A stretch of 64,000 nt of DNA. It comes from AC-32 sp963772975 (lineage in GTDB: Bacteria > Actinomycetota > Thermoleophilia > Gaiellales > Gaiellaceae). A program made the position numbers and the translations under genes. The stretch spans positions 620,001 through 684,000 of the forward strand of contig CAVYZH010000002.1 of NCBI GenBank assembly GCA_963772975.1, written 5' to 3'. The notes below the pieces were generated by a model, which ran no database searches, was not told where the DNA came from, and saw only the letters and a program-made list of their open reading frames with translations. Below, one piece after another: positions 42,124 through 50,900 of the stretch (its first letter is position 1; each line of letters starts with the position of its first letter).

Positions 42124-43293
42124 CTACATCCTCTCAGGTGGGCGACCTTGGGCAGGTGCCCCGGCGCCGACCGGTGTCTCCGCCGCCGGCTTCGATTGCT
42201 GGTACTCCGCGATCCGCTCAGCAATGAACTCGGCGTCGTCCTCGATGAAGCCGATCAGCGCGGAGCCGCGTGTGTACTGCCAGGTGAGACCGAGGAAGTA
42301 GAGCCCCGGCACGTCGGTGACGCCGCGGCGGTGGCGCAGCCGCCCGTCCTCGTCGAAGATCGGCAGCTTGATCCACGAGTGGTCGGGCCGGTAGCCGGTC
42401 GCCCAGATGACGGCGTCGACCTCGAGCTCGCTGCCGTCCTCGAGGCGGACCGTTCGCCCGTCGGCGTCGACGACGCGCGGCTTGACCTCCACCCCGTAGC
42501 GCTTCTTGAGCTCGCGAGGGCTCGAGCCGATCAGCGTGTCGCGCGTCGAAAGCTTCCGGCCGAGGCGTGACTCGACCGTCTTGTCGAGGATGCGCGCCTT
42601 CGTCAGCCACCAGAAGAGGTCACGCCCGAGCACGCGCTGGGGCAATGGCTTCTGGCGTGTACCGACCGAGAGCGCGACCTTGTGCGTAGCCGAGAGCTCC
42701 TTCGCGATCTGAAAGCCGGTGTTGCCGCCACCGACCACAAGGACCGTGCTCTGCGGCACCTCGTCCGGCCGGCGATAGCCGACGGCATGCGTCTGGAAGA
42801 CATTGCCGTCGAGTTTCTCGACGAGCTTAGGCACGTACGGCGTCTGGAAAGGCCCGGTCGCGACCACGACCTGGTCGGCGGTGATCGTCCGTCTTTCGAG
42901 CTCGAGGCCGAAGCGTCCGTCGTCGCTGCGCTCGAGCTTCTTGACCTCGCTGCTCAGTTCGACCGGCAGCTCGAAGGTCTCGGCGTAGTGCTCGAGGTAG
43001 CCGATCACCTCGTCGCGGGTCGGGTAGCCGTCCGGATCACCGGGAAACGGAAGCCCTGGGAGCGCGCTATAGCGACGGGGCGTGAAGAGCGTCAGCGAGT
43101 CCCAGCGCTCGCGCCATGCTGGCGCGAGTTCGCTCGCCCGCTCGAGGACCACGAACCGGTAACCCTGCTGCCTCAAGAAGTAGCCGATGGCAAGCCCGGC
43201 TTGGCCGCCACCGATGACCGCCACATCGACGTGCTGCGCGCTGCCGTCGTAGGAATCGCTCGAACCCGGGTTCACCCAGCCCCAATCAGTCAC
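42124..43293 (-). CDS. FAD/NADPH-dependent monooxygenase-like oxidoreductase (389 aa)
   Basis: Two dinucleotide-binding motifs, VAVIGGGQAGLAIGYFLRQQG for FAD and VLVVGGGNTGFQIAKELS for NADPH, plus FTPRRYSALPG and the ATG motif VIWATGYRPDHSWIKLP, place it in the flavin-containing monooxygenase/CzcO-like group. CzcO-like proteins are named for association with cation-efflux loci, fitting the adjacent multicopper oxidase. The start is uncertain; GTG at 43293 leaves a sensible N-terminus, with TTG at 43338 the alternative. Divergent from the cyclase-YHS gene with about 38 bp between. Confidence 0.85.
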   Translation of the reverse strand: MTDWGWVNPGSSDSYDGSAQHVDVAVIGGGQAGLAIGYFLRQQGYRFVVLERASELAPAWRERWDSLTLFTPRRYSALPGLPFPGDPDGYPTRDEVIGYLEHYAETFELPVELSSEVKKLERSDDGRFGLELERRTITADQVVVATGPFQTPYVPKLVEKLDGNVFQTHAVGYRRPDEVPQSTVLVVGGGNTGFQIAKELSATHKVALSVGTRQKPLPQRVLGRDLFWWLTKARILDKTVESRLGRKLSTRDTLIGSSPRELKKRYGVEVKPRVVDADGRTVRLEDGSELEVDAVIWATGYRPDHSWIKLPIFDEDGRLRHRRGVTDVPGLYFLGLTWQYTRGSALIGFIEDDAEFIAERIAEYQQSKPAAETPVGAGAPAQGRPPERM

Positions 43294-43331
43294 TTCGCAT
43301 TTTCGCGTGGGATAACGACTAGGTTCTACCC

Positions 43332-43991
43332 GTGTCAAGCGAAGCCCAAGCGACCTTCTTGTTCGCCGACATCGCCGGCTTTACGGCGCTCACGGAGGCG
43401 CATGGTGACGAGCATGCCGTGCAGCTCGTGGAGGAGTTCGCGAATGTCGTTCAGGCGGAGCTCCCACCCGTCGACGGCGAGTATGTGAAGGCGGTCGGCG
43501 ACGCGCTCATGCTGCGGGTGCCCGATCCCGCCGATGCAGTTCGGCTTGGCTTGTGGATCACGCGCTATGCGATGAGCGGCCACGAGGCGCCATCGGTCCG
43601 CGTGGGCGGCAACCACGGCTCGGCTGTCGAGCGCAACGGCGACTACTTCGGGTCGACGATCAATGTCGCGGCGCGGGTTTCAGCACTCGCCGCCGGTGGC
43701 GAAGTACTCGTCACCGGGCAGACGGCAGCGCTCGCGCCCGATCTCGAGGGTGTGCTCTACGAGTCGCGCGGGCGGCAGGTGCTACGCAATGTCGCGGAGC
43801 CGGTCGAGATTTTCGCCGTCGTTCGCCTGGACGAGTCTGCCGATCACCTGGCAATCGACCCCGTCTGCCAGATGGCGGTTGATCCCGAGCGTGCGGTCGG
43901 TCGCTTGCTGCTAGACGAGAAGGCGTACTACTTCTGTTCGCTTACTTGTGCATCGGCCTTTGCCCAGCACCCGGAGCGGTACGCCGAATAG
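43332..43991 (+). CDS. Class III cyclase domain fused to a C-terminal YHS metal-binding domain (219 aa)
   Basis: Residues 5-165 form a cyclase homology domain: FLFADIAGFTAL with Asp13, YVKAVGDALML with Asp57 (both metal ligands), and NVAARVSALAAGGEVLV with the Asn/Arg pair (Asn111, Arg115), so it looks catalytically competent. Residues 174-219 are a YHS domain: DPVCQMAVD, AYYFCSLTCASAFAQHPERY, with Cys179, Cys202 and Cys206 as likely metal ligands. No membrane segment. This pairing suggests that metal binding modulates cNMP synthesis; no precedent known to me by name. Adjacent divergent copper oxidase and FMO genes support a metal-sensing role. Confidence 0.9.
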   Translation: MSSEAQATFLFADIAGFTALTEAHGDEHAVQLVEEFANVVQAELPPVDGEYVKAVGDALMLRVPDPADAVRLGLWITRYAMSGHEAPSVRVGGNHGSAVERNGDYFGSTINVAARVSALAAGGEVLVTGQTAALAPDLEGVLYESRGRQVLRNVAEPVEIFAVVRLDESADHLAIDPVCQMAVDPERAVGRLLLDEKAYYFCSLTCASAFAQHPERYAE

Positions 43992-44007
43992 CTGCGGCGC
44001 ACCGCGG

Positions 44008-44646
44008 CTAGCGAAGAGCCTCCTCGAACCGCGGGTCGTCGCGCACGGCGTCGAAGTCTTCGTCCGCTCGCGCCATCTTGCGGAACGGCGGGAACAGCTC
44101 TACGCCGCGCCGGAGGCGGGCGAACGTCTCGTCCCCGGTCTCGCCCGCGAGCGTCGCGAAGCACGCGTAGTTGTAGTTGAGGCCCGCGCTATCCGGCAGC
44201 TGCTCGAGGCCTCGGCGCATCGCGTCGACTGCGTCGGCGTAGCGCTGCTCGCGGTAGGCGTCCATCGCGTCGCTGTTGAACGGCCACGCCTCGCCCCAGT
44301 CGAGCGCCTCGTACGCCTCGCCCGGTGTGGCGCCAATTGCCAGCACGGTTCCCTCCCCGGTCGCCTTCCGCCGTGAGCCCGGCGGGACGGACACGTACGT
44401 CCCTGCGGGTGCGTCGACGGTCTCGCCGTCGACCTCGAAGGTCGCTCTCCCGTCGAGCACGATGTACAGCTCCTCCTGGCCCGAGCCGGTCTCGTCGTGG
44501 TCGTTGATCAGCGTCCCGTCCTCGCCCGGCGTATACACGGCGATCCCGAAGGAGTGGATCCCGAGGTGCTCACGCACGGGCATGTATCTGCCGCGCCGGT
44601 CCATGTCGTCGAGACGCGCGACCTTCCACTTTGGGCTGTCGTTCAT
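44008..44646 (-). CDS. Cupin/TPR protein, copy 1 (212 aa)
   Basis: The N-terminal cupin (residues about 15-115) has HSFGIAVYTPGEDGTLINDHDE and EELYIVLDGRATFEVDGETVDAPAGTYVSVPPGS. The C-terminal part is TPR-like: YREQRYADAVDAMRRGLEQLPDSAGLNYNYACFATLAG and DPRFEEALR. GGAGGTGACC upstream of the ATG is a good ribosome binding site. A paralogue of equal length lies at 51013 and a stub at 49070. Function unknown; the cupin may bind a small molecule. Not co-directional with the cyclase gene. Confidence 0.88.
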   Translation of the reverse strand: MNDSPKWKVARLDDMDRRGRYMPVREHLGIHSFGIAVYTPGEDGTLINDHDETGSGQEELYIVLDGRATFEVDGETVDAPAGTYVSVPPGSRRKATGEGTVLAIGATPGEAYEALDWGEAWPFNSDAMDAYREQRYADAVDAMRRGLEQLPDSAGLNYNYACFATLAGETGDETFARLRRGVELFPPFRKMARADEDFDAVRDDPRFEEALR

Positions 44647-44712
44647 CCGGTCACCTCCGATAGAGCAGTCGTTGCGACTCGTCGATCGTAGACACTCGGG
44701 CTTCTCTAGGCT

Positions 44713-45222
44713 TCACGCGCGTAGACGCGGCCACCAGCCGGGGATCCGCTGTCGGTAGTCGTCGTACTCCGAGCCGAACTGCCGGCTCAGCGTCGGTTCC
44801 TCGTACCAGCGCACGAACGCCCAGACGACGGCTAGGAACAGCAGCGCATACGCCAGCAGGACGGGCTGACCAAGCAGGAGCGCCTGGCCGACGATCGTCG
44901 CCGCGACTGCGAGGTACATCGGGTTTCTGACGTAGCGGTAGAGCCCTGCGACGACGAGGTGCTCGGTTGGCGCTACCGGTGCCGGAGTCCCAAGCCCCTG
45001 TAGCGCGAAGCGCAGAAACGCCTCGAGTAGCACCGCCGCGCCGGCTGCGATCAGGAGAACGCCCACGAACCGCAGCACCATCCAGCCCGGCAGCGGATCT
45101 CGAACCTCCCAGCCGGTGAGCAGCCAGGGCACGATCCCGGCGACGACCCCGGGAGCGACGAGCAGGAAGACGAAGCTGCCAAGCAGCGCGCGCGCCCTGC
45201 CTCGAGTCGCCATCGCGGCCAT
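44713..45222 (-). CDS. Isoprenylcysteine carboxyl methyltransferase-family membrane protein (169 aa)
   Basis: Four to five membrane helices with the family SAM/heme-like motif LYRYVRNPMYLAVAATIVG and the C-terminal RWYEEPTLSRQFGSEYDDYRQRIPGW, typical of the ICMT/phospholipid methyltransferase (PEMT-like) superfamily. Such proteins methylate lipids or small molecules at the membrane. ATG at 45222 (45213 also possible). It lies 66 bp upstream of the cupin gene on the same strand. Confidence 0.88.
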   Translation of the reverse strand: MAAMATRGRARALLGSFVFLLVAPGVVAGIVPWLLTGWEVRDPLPGWMVLRFVGVLLIAAGAAVLLEAFLRFALQGLGTPAPVAPTEHLVVAGLYRYVRNPMYLAVAATIVGQALLLGQPVLLAYALLFLAVVWAFVRWYEEPTLSRQFGSEYDDYRQRIPGWWPRLRA

Positions 45223-45259
45223 CGTACGGCCGCCTGGTCAGATTCTTCCGTTGTGTCAG

Positions 45260-45847
45260 CTAGCTGCGGCCGTAGGTCGCGAGAATCGCTCCGGTCGTCG
45301 TGACCTGGCTGTCGACGAGTTGCAGCGGCCGGAGCTTGGCGTCGTCCACGAAGAGGCGCTTCCCGCCGCCGAGGAGAACCGGGTCGATCATCAGGCGAAG
45401 TTCGTCGACGAGATCGTGCTCGAACAGCGTCCCGAGCAGATCGAGGCTGCCGATCACGTGGAGGTCGCCGCCGTCCTCCTGCTTCAGTGCCGCCACGCCC
45501 TCGGGGACCGAGCCCTCCAGCACGGTCGAGTTCTTCCAGCCGAGCGGGTTCTCGAGCGTCGTCGAGGCGACGTGCTTCGGCTTCGTGTTGAGCGGCTCGG
45601 CGATGACCTGCTCCTCCTCAGGCGCGTTCGGCCAGTAGGCGGCGAAGATCTCGTAGGTGCGCCGCCCAAGCAGGTAGGCGCCCGCCTCGTTGATCGCGCC
45701 AAGGACGCGGTTCATGGACGACTCGTCCATGTACTGCATGCTCCAGCCGCCGTGGGCGAAACCGCCGCTCGTGTCCTCGTCCTCGCCGCCGGGAGCCTGG
45801 GCGACACCGTCCAGGCTCAGAAACTCGTTGACGACCACCTTGCGCAT
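45260..45847 (-). CDS. Dihydrofolate reductase-family/RibD C-terminal-like protein (195 aa)
   Basis: KVVVNEFLSLDGVAQAPGG, LLGRRTYEIFAAYWP, LHVIGSLDLLGTLFEHDLVDELRLMIDPVLLGGGKRLF are hallmarks of the RibD_C family of NADPH-dependent reductases, which are common stand-alone proteins in Actinobacteria and not usually the folate enzyme itself. Start ATG at 45847 preceded by AAAGGAGAT. Substrate unknown. Confidence 0.92.
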   Translation of the reverse strand: MRKVVVNEFLSLDGVAQAPGGEDEDTSGGFAHGGWSMQYMDESSMNRVLGAINEAGAYLLGRRTYEIFAAYWPNAPEEEQVIAEPLNTKPKHVASTTLENPLGWKNSTVLEGSVPEGVAALKQEDGGDLHVIGSLDLLGTLFEHDLVDELRLMIDPVLLGGGKRLFVDDAKLRPLQLVDSQVTTTGAILATYGRS

Positions 45848-45963
45848 GTCGATCTCCTTTCGATCGGGCTGTCTGGGTGGTAGACGGCGCTGCGCCGCGA
45901 AAGTGATCGGTTCGGTGTGTACCCGTCTACGCCGGGACGGACACGCTCTCGCCCTCGTACCCG

Positions 45964-46152
45964 GTCGCCGCCTCGTCGCTCGTGCTCGGGATGCTGCTTG
46001 GCCTGGCGCGGTCGTGGCCGGCGCGGCTGATCGGGCTCGTGCTCGCCGTCGGGGCCGGCGCGCTCGTCAGTGCGGTCAGCTTCGAGCTCTTCGTCGAGGG
46101 CGTGAGCAGGACCACAGCTTCGACGTCGTCTGCGGGCGGGAACACGCTGTGA
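45964..46152 (+). pseudogene. Partial copy A of the ZIP transporter N-terminus
   Basis: The plus frame reads VAASSLVLGMLLGLARSWPA, RLIGLVLAVGAGALVSAVSF and ELFVEG, matching residues about 9-56 of the intact ZIP gene at 51716 with only scattered differences at DNA level. It then runs into unrelated sequence and stops at TGA 46150-46152. The upstream sequence has no ATG start matching the intact gene. Same 5' segment as copy B at 50717, ending at nearly the same residue. Confidence 0.7.
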
Positions 46153-46311
46153 TGAACGCGCCGCCTTCTCGCTAGACAGATAGGCAGCAGGGGCCCCCGT
46201 CGCTCGCCCACCTTGGTGGCCTCATGTCGGAGCGGCGCTCGTTGACCCATGGCGTTGCCGCCGCTAGCTTCGAGGTGTTCGAATCGTTCGCCAGCGAAGA
46301 GGAGGGTCTCG

Positions 46312-48228
46312 ATGGGCCGCTACAAGGAGATCTATCGGCGTTCGCTGGAGGATCCGGACGGTTTCTGGGCGGAGGCTGCGACGGCGATCGACTGGGACGA
46401 GCCGTGGGAGCGCGTCCTCGACGACTCACGGGCTCCGTTCTACCGGTGGTTCTCCGGCGGGCGCCTGAACACCTGCCACAACGCCCTCGACCGGCACGTC
46501 GAGGGCGACCGCGCCGATCAATCGGCTCTCATTTACGACTCGCCCGTCACGGGAACCGCGGCGGCGTTCACCTACCGCGAGCTGCGCGATGAAGTCGCGC
46601 GGTTCGCCGGCGCCCTCACGGCCCAGGGCGTGGAGCCGGGCGACCGCGTCGTCATTTACATGCCGATGGTGCCGGAGGCCGTGATCGCCATGCTGGCCTG
46701 CGCCCGCATCGGCGCGATTCACTCGGTCGTGTTCGGCGGTTTCGCGGCACACGAGCTCGCGAGTCGGATCGAGGACGCGCGGCCCAAGGTCGTCGTCTCC
46801 GCCTCCTGCGGCATCGAGCCGGCCACGCTCGTTGCCTACAAGCCGCTGCTCGACGCTGCGATCGAGATGGTCGAGGCGAAGCCGGAGCGGTGCATCATCC
46901 TGCAGCGCCCGCAGCTCGAAGCCGAGCTCCGTCCCAGGCGAGATCTCGACTGGCATGAGGCAATCGCCCAGGCCGAGTCGGCGCCATGCGTTTCCGTGGA
47001 GGCCACGGACCCGCTGTACATCCTCTACACCTCGGGCACGACGGGGCAGCCCAAGGGAATCGTCCGCGACAACGGCGGCCACGCCGTCGCTCTCGCCTGG
47101 ACGATGAAGCACGTCTACGGCGTTGATCCCGGCGAGGTCTACTGGGCGGCCTCCGACGTCGGCTGGGTCGTCGGCCACTCCTACATCGTCTACGCGCCGC
47201 TCTTGCACGGCTGCACGACTGTGCTGTACGAGGGCAAGCCGGTCGGCACCCCCGACCCGGGCGCCTTCTGGCGTGTCGTCGCCGAGCATGGCGTGTCGAC
47301 GCTCTTCACCGCGCCCACGGCGTTCCGGGCGATCAGGCAGCAGGACCCGGATGGTGAACACATCGGCCGCTACGACCTCTCGGGCTTCCGCGCGCTCTTC
47401 CTCGCCGGCGAGCGCTGCGATCCAGAGACGCTCGGCTGGGCGGAAAAGAAGCTGCGCGTGCCGGTGATCGACCACTGGTGGCAGACGGAAACTGGCTGGG
47501 CGATCGCCGCCAACTGCCTCGGAATCGAACGGCTGCCGGTCGTCCCGGGCTCGCCGACGCGGGCCGTCCCGGGCTGGGACGTTCGCGTCCTCGACGGTGC
47601 GGGCGAGGAGCTCCCGAAGGGAGAGACCGGCGCCCTCGTGGTCAAGCTGCCGATGCCGCCCGGTGCTTCGCCGACCCTCTGGAACGCCGACGACCGCTTC
47701 CGCGAGGTCTACCTCGCAGCCTTCCCTGGCCACTACCAGACAGCTGACGCGGGCTACATCGACGACGACGGCTACCTCTTCGTCATGTCGCGCACGGACG
47801 ACATCATCAACGTCGCCGGCCATCGGCTCTCCACCGGCGCGATCGAAGAAGTCTTGGCCGCCCACCCGGCCGTCGCCGAAACGGCCGTCATCGGCGTCGC
47901 GGACGAGCTGAAAGGCCAGCTGCCGGTCGGCTTCCTCGTCTTGAAGTCCGGCGTCGAACGCGGCGGTGACGACATCGTGGGCGAGGTCGTCCAGATGGTT
48001 CGCGAGCGAATCGGCCCGGTCGCGTCGTTCAAGACCGCCGTCGTCGTCGACCGACTTCCCAAGACGCGGTCCGGGAAGATCCTGCGCGGCACGATGCGCC
48101 GGATCGCAGACGGCGTCGACTACACGACTCCAGCGACGATCGACGACCCGGCGGCTCTCGACGAGATGGGCGAGGCGCTGCGCAGCATCGGGTACGCGCG
48201 ATCGCCGGCGGCTGCTCCCGCCGGCTGA
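46312..48228 (+). CDS. Propionyl-CoA/acetyl-CoA synthetase-type acyl-CoA ligase (638 aa)
   Basis: AMP-forming acyl-CoA synthetase. The N-terminal ACAS_N region YKEIYRRSLEDPDGFWAEAA, the A3 motif YTSGTTGQPKGIVRD, VYWAASDVGWVVGHSYI, WWQTETGWAIAANCLG and GDELKGQ-type tail VIGVADELKGQLPVGF, and the acetylatable Lys in PKTRSGKILRGTMRRIADG are present. The full chain most resembles PrpE/propionate-CoA ligase. GGAGGG lies six bases before the ATG at 46312. It makes short-chain acyl-CoA from acid, ATP and CoA. Confidence 0.93.
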   Translation: MGRYKEIYRRSLEDPDGFWAEAATAIDWDEPWERVLDDSRAPFYRWFSGGRLNTCHNALDRHVEGDRADQSALIYDSPVTGTAAAFTYRELRDEVARFAGALTAQGVEPGDRVVIYMPMVPEAVIAMLACARIGAIHSVVFGGFAAHELASRIEDARPKVVVSASCGIEPATLVAYKPLLDAAIEMVEAKPERCIILQRPQLEAELRPRRDLDWHEAIAQAESAPCVSVEATDPLYILYTSGTTGQPKGIVRDNGGHAVALAWTMKHVYGVDPGEVYWAASDVGWVVGHSYIVYAPLLHGCTTVLYEGKPVGTPDPGAFWRVVAEHGVSTLFTAPTAFRAIRQQDPDGEHIGRYDLSGFRALFLAGERCDPETLGWAEKKLRVPVIDHWWQTETGWAIAANCLGIERLPVVPGSPTRAVPGWDVRVLDGAGEELPKGETGALVVKLPMPPGASPTLWNADDRFREVYLAAFPGHYQTADAGYIDDDGYLFVMSRTDDIINVAGHRLSTGAIEEVLAAHPAVAETAVIGVADELKGQLPVGFLVLKSGVERGGDDIVGEVVQMVRERIGPVASFKTAVVVDRLPKTRSGKILRGTMRRIADGVDYTTPATIDDPAALDEMGEALRSIGYARSPAAAPAG

Positions 48229-48274
48229 AAGCCCTGCCTTCGTAGCTGCCGTGGGTGCGAATACGATCCTCGGG

Positions 48275-49003
48275 ATGCGCCGAGCGGACCCGTCAGCGGA
48301 GTCGCCAGGGCGGACGGAGGCGAGCAAGGGAGCATTGGCGCTCGGCCGTTCAGTCAGTGCTGGGAAGAAGGCGAGCGCGAGCGCGAGCAGAGCGGGAGAT
48401 TCGCTCGTCCGCGCCGTCGGTAGGCTCGTGAACCGGGCGGTCGACGAGATGTTGCTCGGCGACAAGCGCGTCAGCTCGGCCGCCGAGGGAAGGCGCCTAC
48501 TCGCGGCCAACGAGCAGACAGAGTCGCGCGCGGACGACATCCAGCGGATCATCGTGCTTGCCGTTCCGGTCATCCGTGCTCTCGCCCGTGGGGCGCGCGT
48601 CGTGAAGCTGCCGTGGGTGATCGTCGGCTCGACCGCCGTCGCGGTCGGAGTTGCCGTCCGCACGGGTGTGCGCGAGATCCAGGTGCTGTCCTCGCTGGTG
48701 GCGCACCGGCTCGAGCAGGCCGCGGGCGCACCCGCCGATCCCGCGCTGGTCGAGAAGGTGGCGATCGACCTCTACCTCCATCCGAAGCGCAAGCTCGTTC
48801 TGAACGACGACAAGCTCCACCTCGTCCAGCTGACGCGCAAGTGGGTGCTGGGCGGAATGCTTGGGCGCAACACGGAGAAGCGGGCCAACCGGGCGCTCGC
48901 CGCCGCCGAGCGCCTCGACGCGGCCATGCTCGCGGCGAGCTGGGACACCGTACGCCAGCGTCGGCCAGTCGAGCCGCCTGCGAGGCCAACGCACGATCGA
49001 TGA
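48275..49003 (+). CDS. Hypothetical protein with central hydrophobic segment (242 aa)
   Basis: The N-terminal third is Ala/Ser/Arg-rich and probably disordered. A membrane-like stretch WVIVGSTAVAVGVAVRTGV lies in the middle, followed by IQVLSSLVAHRLEQ and KVAIDLYLHPKRKLVLNDDKLHLVQLTRKWVLGGMLGR, which looks globular. ATG at 48275; an in-frame GTG at 48251 is possible. Similar actinobacterial proteins exist as uncharacterised membrane-associated proteins; no function is known to me. Confidence 0.7.
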   Translation: MRRADPSAESPGRTEASKGALALGRSVSAGKKASASASRAGDSLVRAVGRLVNRAVDEMLLGDKRVSSAAEGRRLLAANEQTESRADDIQRIIVLAVPVIRALARGARVVKLPWVIVGSTAVAVGVAVRTGVREIQVLSSLVAHRLEQAAGAPADPALVEKVAIDLYLHPKRKLVLNDDKLHLVQLTRKWVLGGMLGRNTEKRANRALAAAERLDAAMLAASWDTVRQRRPVEPPARPTHDR

Positions 49004-49022
49004 GCTGTGCATCAGGCGACGA

Positions 49023-49048
49023 GGGCGGCCGCCTGTCGGCGGCCGCCC
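49023..49048 (+). terminator. Perfect 11-bp hairpin after the hypothetical gene
   Basis: GGGCGGCCGCC-TGTC-GGCGGCCGCCC located 19 bp past the stop at 49003. Very GC-rich stem with a weak T-tract. Confidence 0.6.
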
Positions 49049-49069
49049 TAACTGAATCAGTGGTTGCCC

Positions 49070-49137
49070 ACCGCTCTCGATGTTCTCGAGGCGCGCGACC
49101 TTCGTCTTCGAGCTGTCGTTCCTCCCACCACCTCCGC
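49070..49137 (-). pseudogene. Stub of a third cupin/TPR gene copy
   Basis: Minus-strand sequence matches only the first ~17 codons of the cupin/TPR genes at 44646 and 51651, here reading NDSSKTKVARLENIESGG, with the expected start codon changed to AGG. Nothing further of the gene follows, so it is a truncated remnant. Confidence 0.6.
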
Positions 49138-49234
49138 GTTGATCGTGCCCAGCGATTGACACCTTGATTTCAGGTCGGCGACGATACGACCATCGACTTG
49201 CGGCAGTCAGGAGCAGGCAATCGCAGGACCGCAG

Positions 49235-50206
49235 ATGACCGAGTCGCCGCCGCCGCAAAACACCCGGCAACAGAAGGCGGCGCGCGAGATCGCCGAGGCG
49301 GAGCAAATGATCCGCGACCTCGACGAGAAACGTCGCCTGGGCCGGGCCTTCGCCGCCGATCGGTCCCATCCGCTGAGGAAGCGGGCGGCCGTGCGGCTGG
49401 CGAACGGGCTCGCGCGCATCGCGATCGTGGGGGCCCGAACCTCGATCCGCATGCGGAAGCCTGACCTACAGGAGCAAACCCTCAGCGAGCGGATGTACGC
49501 GCGGAGCCGCGAGCACTTCGAGCTGGCCGAGGAGTCCCGCCGGAGCGGCCATCAGGGCATCGTCGAGTCGCCCGTCGCCGCCGGCCGGCCCGCGCTGAGC
49601 GCGACCACCGACTTCGTCGTCGGCTGGTTCATCCTCGGAGCAGCGATCGCGGCCGACTACCTCGTCTTTCGTGCCTTCGGGGTCAACTACTTCCACTGGT
49701 ACCTCGATGCCGGCGCGCTGATCAACCTCGTGTTCAGCTTCATCTCGCTGGCCGTCGTGCTCGACGCGTACCGCGACCTGATCTCTTCCAACCCGCTCCG
49801 CTACCTCAATGCCTGCATGGCGCTCTTTTTCCACGTCCTCCTCGCCTGGGACGCGACGATGGTGAAGGACGACCACAACGCGGTGCAGACCTGGTGGCTA
49901 CCGGCGTTCTTCGATGGCCTCGTCTCGTTCCTGGTCTACATCGTGATGTTCCTCGTCACGCTCGGCTGGCTACTCGTCGTCGCACCGATTCAGCACGTCG
50001 TCTACGCCCTCCTGGGAGCGCCGGCACGCAACGCCTTCAGAAACAAGGAAACCGCCTCGTTCGATCCGGTCAGCGACAGGACGATCTTCGCCGCGCCTGT
50101 CGCGGACGCGAGCAAGGGCTTCACGATCGGCTACCGCGACAAGCCCGTCACGCTCACGGCCGCTCTTGCCAGCGCGGCCTTCTGGCTGATGTCGATCCTC
50201 GGCTGA
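49235..50206 (+). CDS. Hypothetical membrane protein with N-terminal coiled region (323 aa)
   Basis: Residues 1-120 are charged and helical (AAREIAEAEQMIRDLDEKRR), then five or so membrane segments: TDFVVGWFILGAAIAADYLVF, LINLVFSFISLAVVLDAYRD, YLNACMALFFHVLLAW and LVSFLVYIVMFLVTLGWLLVV, ending with LTAALASAAFWLMSIL. Family not recognised. A good Rho-independent terminator directly follows. Confidence 0.75.
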   Translation: MTESPPPQNTRQQKAAREIAEAEQMIRDLDEKRRLGRAFAADRSHPLRKRAAVRLANGLARIAIVGARTSIRMRKPDLQEQTLSERMYARSREHFELAEESRRSGHQGIVESPVAAGRPALSATTDFVVGWFILGAAIAADYLVFRAFGVNYFHWYLDAGALINLVFSFISLAVVLDAYRDLISSNPLRYLNACMALFFHVLLAWDATMVKDDHNAVQTWWLPAFFDGLVSFLVYIVMFLVTLGWLLVVAPIQHVVYALLGAPARNAFRNKETASFDPVSDRTIFAAPVADASKGFTIGYRDKPVTLTAALASAAFWLMSILG

Positions 50207-50237
50207 ACGGGGGAGCCCGGTAGCGGGCTCCCCCGTT
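50206..50237 (+). terminator. Rho-independent terminator
   Basis: AACGGGGGAGCCCG-GTAG-CGGGCTCCCCCGTT followed by TTG; a 14-bp stem that begins at the last base of the upstream stop codon. The strongest terminator in the window. Confidence 0.85.
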
Positions 50238-50245
50238 TTGATCGA

Positions 50246-50437
50246 TCAGTCGCCTCGCGGGACGTCAGCGATCTGCCAGACCTCGCCGTCGAGCGTGACC
50301 ACATAGGCGTCGTCGCCGATCAGCTCCAGCGATGTCGGGCGATCGAGCGCTGATGCGACGAGGGTCAGCGTGCCGTCCTGGTTGGCGACCAGCAGCTGGC
50401 CGGTGTCCGGATCCGCCGGCGTGCCGGGCGGTCCGCG
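50246..50437 (-). pseudogene. C-terminal tail of a truncated beta-propeller gene
   Basis: The minus strand encodes a ScyD/NHL-type C-terminus, GQLLVANQDGTLTLVASALD then RPTSLELIGDDAYVVTLDGE and VWQIADVPRGD, ending at a stop at 50246-50248. Going upstream the frame becomes meaningless at about 50440, exactly where a LuxR tail on the other strand begins. No start or signal peptide remains. Confidence 0.6.
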
Positions 50438-50716
50438 CGAACGGTGATCCTGCGGCTCGTGCGCCCGCACCTCGCCGCCGTCTACCGCGCCGCGAGGCTG
50501 CGTCGCCTGAGCCGGAGGCTCGACGAGAGCGTGCTCGCCGCCCTGACGCCGCGCGAGCGCGAGGTGGTGCATTGCGTCCGCGACGGACTCACGAACGCCG
50601 AGATCGTGCGCGCCCTTGTGGTCGAGCCCAGCACCGTGCGCAAGCACCTCGAGCACGTGTACGCCAAGCTCGGTGTCCGGAGCAGGACGGCGGCGCTGGC
50701 GAAGCTCCGCGGGTGA
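50438..50716 (+). pseudogene. Truncated LuxR-family regulator (C-terminal helix-turn-helix only)
   Basis: The complete LuxR DNA-binding domain is present: LTPREREVVHCVRDGLTNAEI then VRALVVEPSTVRKHLEHVYA and KLGVRSRTAALAKL. Before it is only VRPHLAAVYRAARLRRLSRR, a typical pre-HTH linker, and then the junction at about 50440. A start codon GTG at 50444 exists, so a small DNA-binding protein could still be made, but no sensor domain remains. The stop at 50714-50716 abuts the ZIP fragment. Confidence 0.65.
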
Positions 50717-50900
50717 ATCCCGAGGAGCTGCGTTCGGCTGGGGTGCGGTTGCCGCCTCGTCGCTCGTGCTCGCGATGCTGCTCGGCCTGGCGCGGTCGTG
50801 GCCGGCGCGGCTGATCGGGCTCGTGCTCGCCTTCGGGGCCGGCGCGCTCGTCAGCGCGGTCAGCTTCGAGCTCTTCGAGGAGGGCCTCAAGGTTCTGAGT
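50717..50900 (+). pseudogene. Partial copy B of the ZIP transporter N-terminus
   Basis: Frame reads GAAFGWGAVAASSLVLAMLL, GLARSWPARLIGLVLAFGAG and ALVSAVSFELFEEGLKV, i.e. residues 2-57 of the intact ZIP protein. The ATG is replaced by a non-start codon (GAG at the homologous position). After LKV the frame turns into unrelated Arg/Pro-rich sequence. Confidence 0.7.

Noticed and set aside
46426..48663. 745-codon frame antisense to the acyl-CoA synthetase
   Set aside because: Shadow frame; its sequence shows no recognisable domain.
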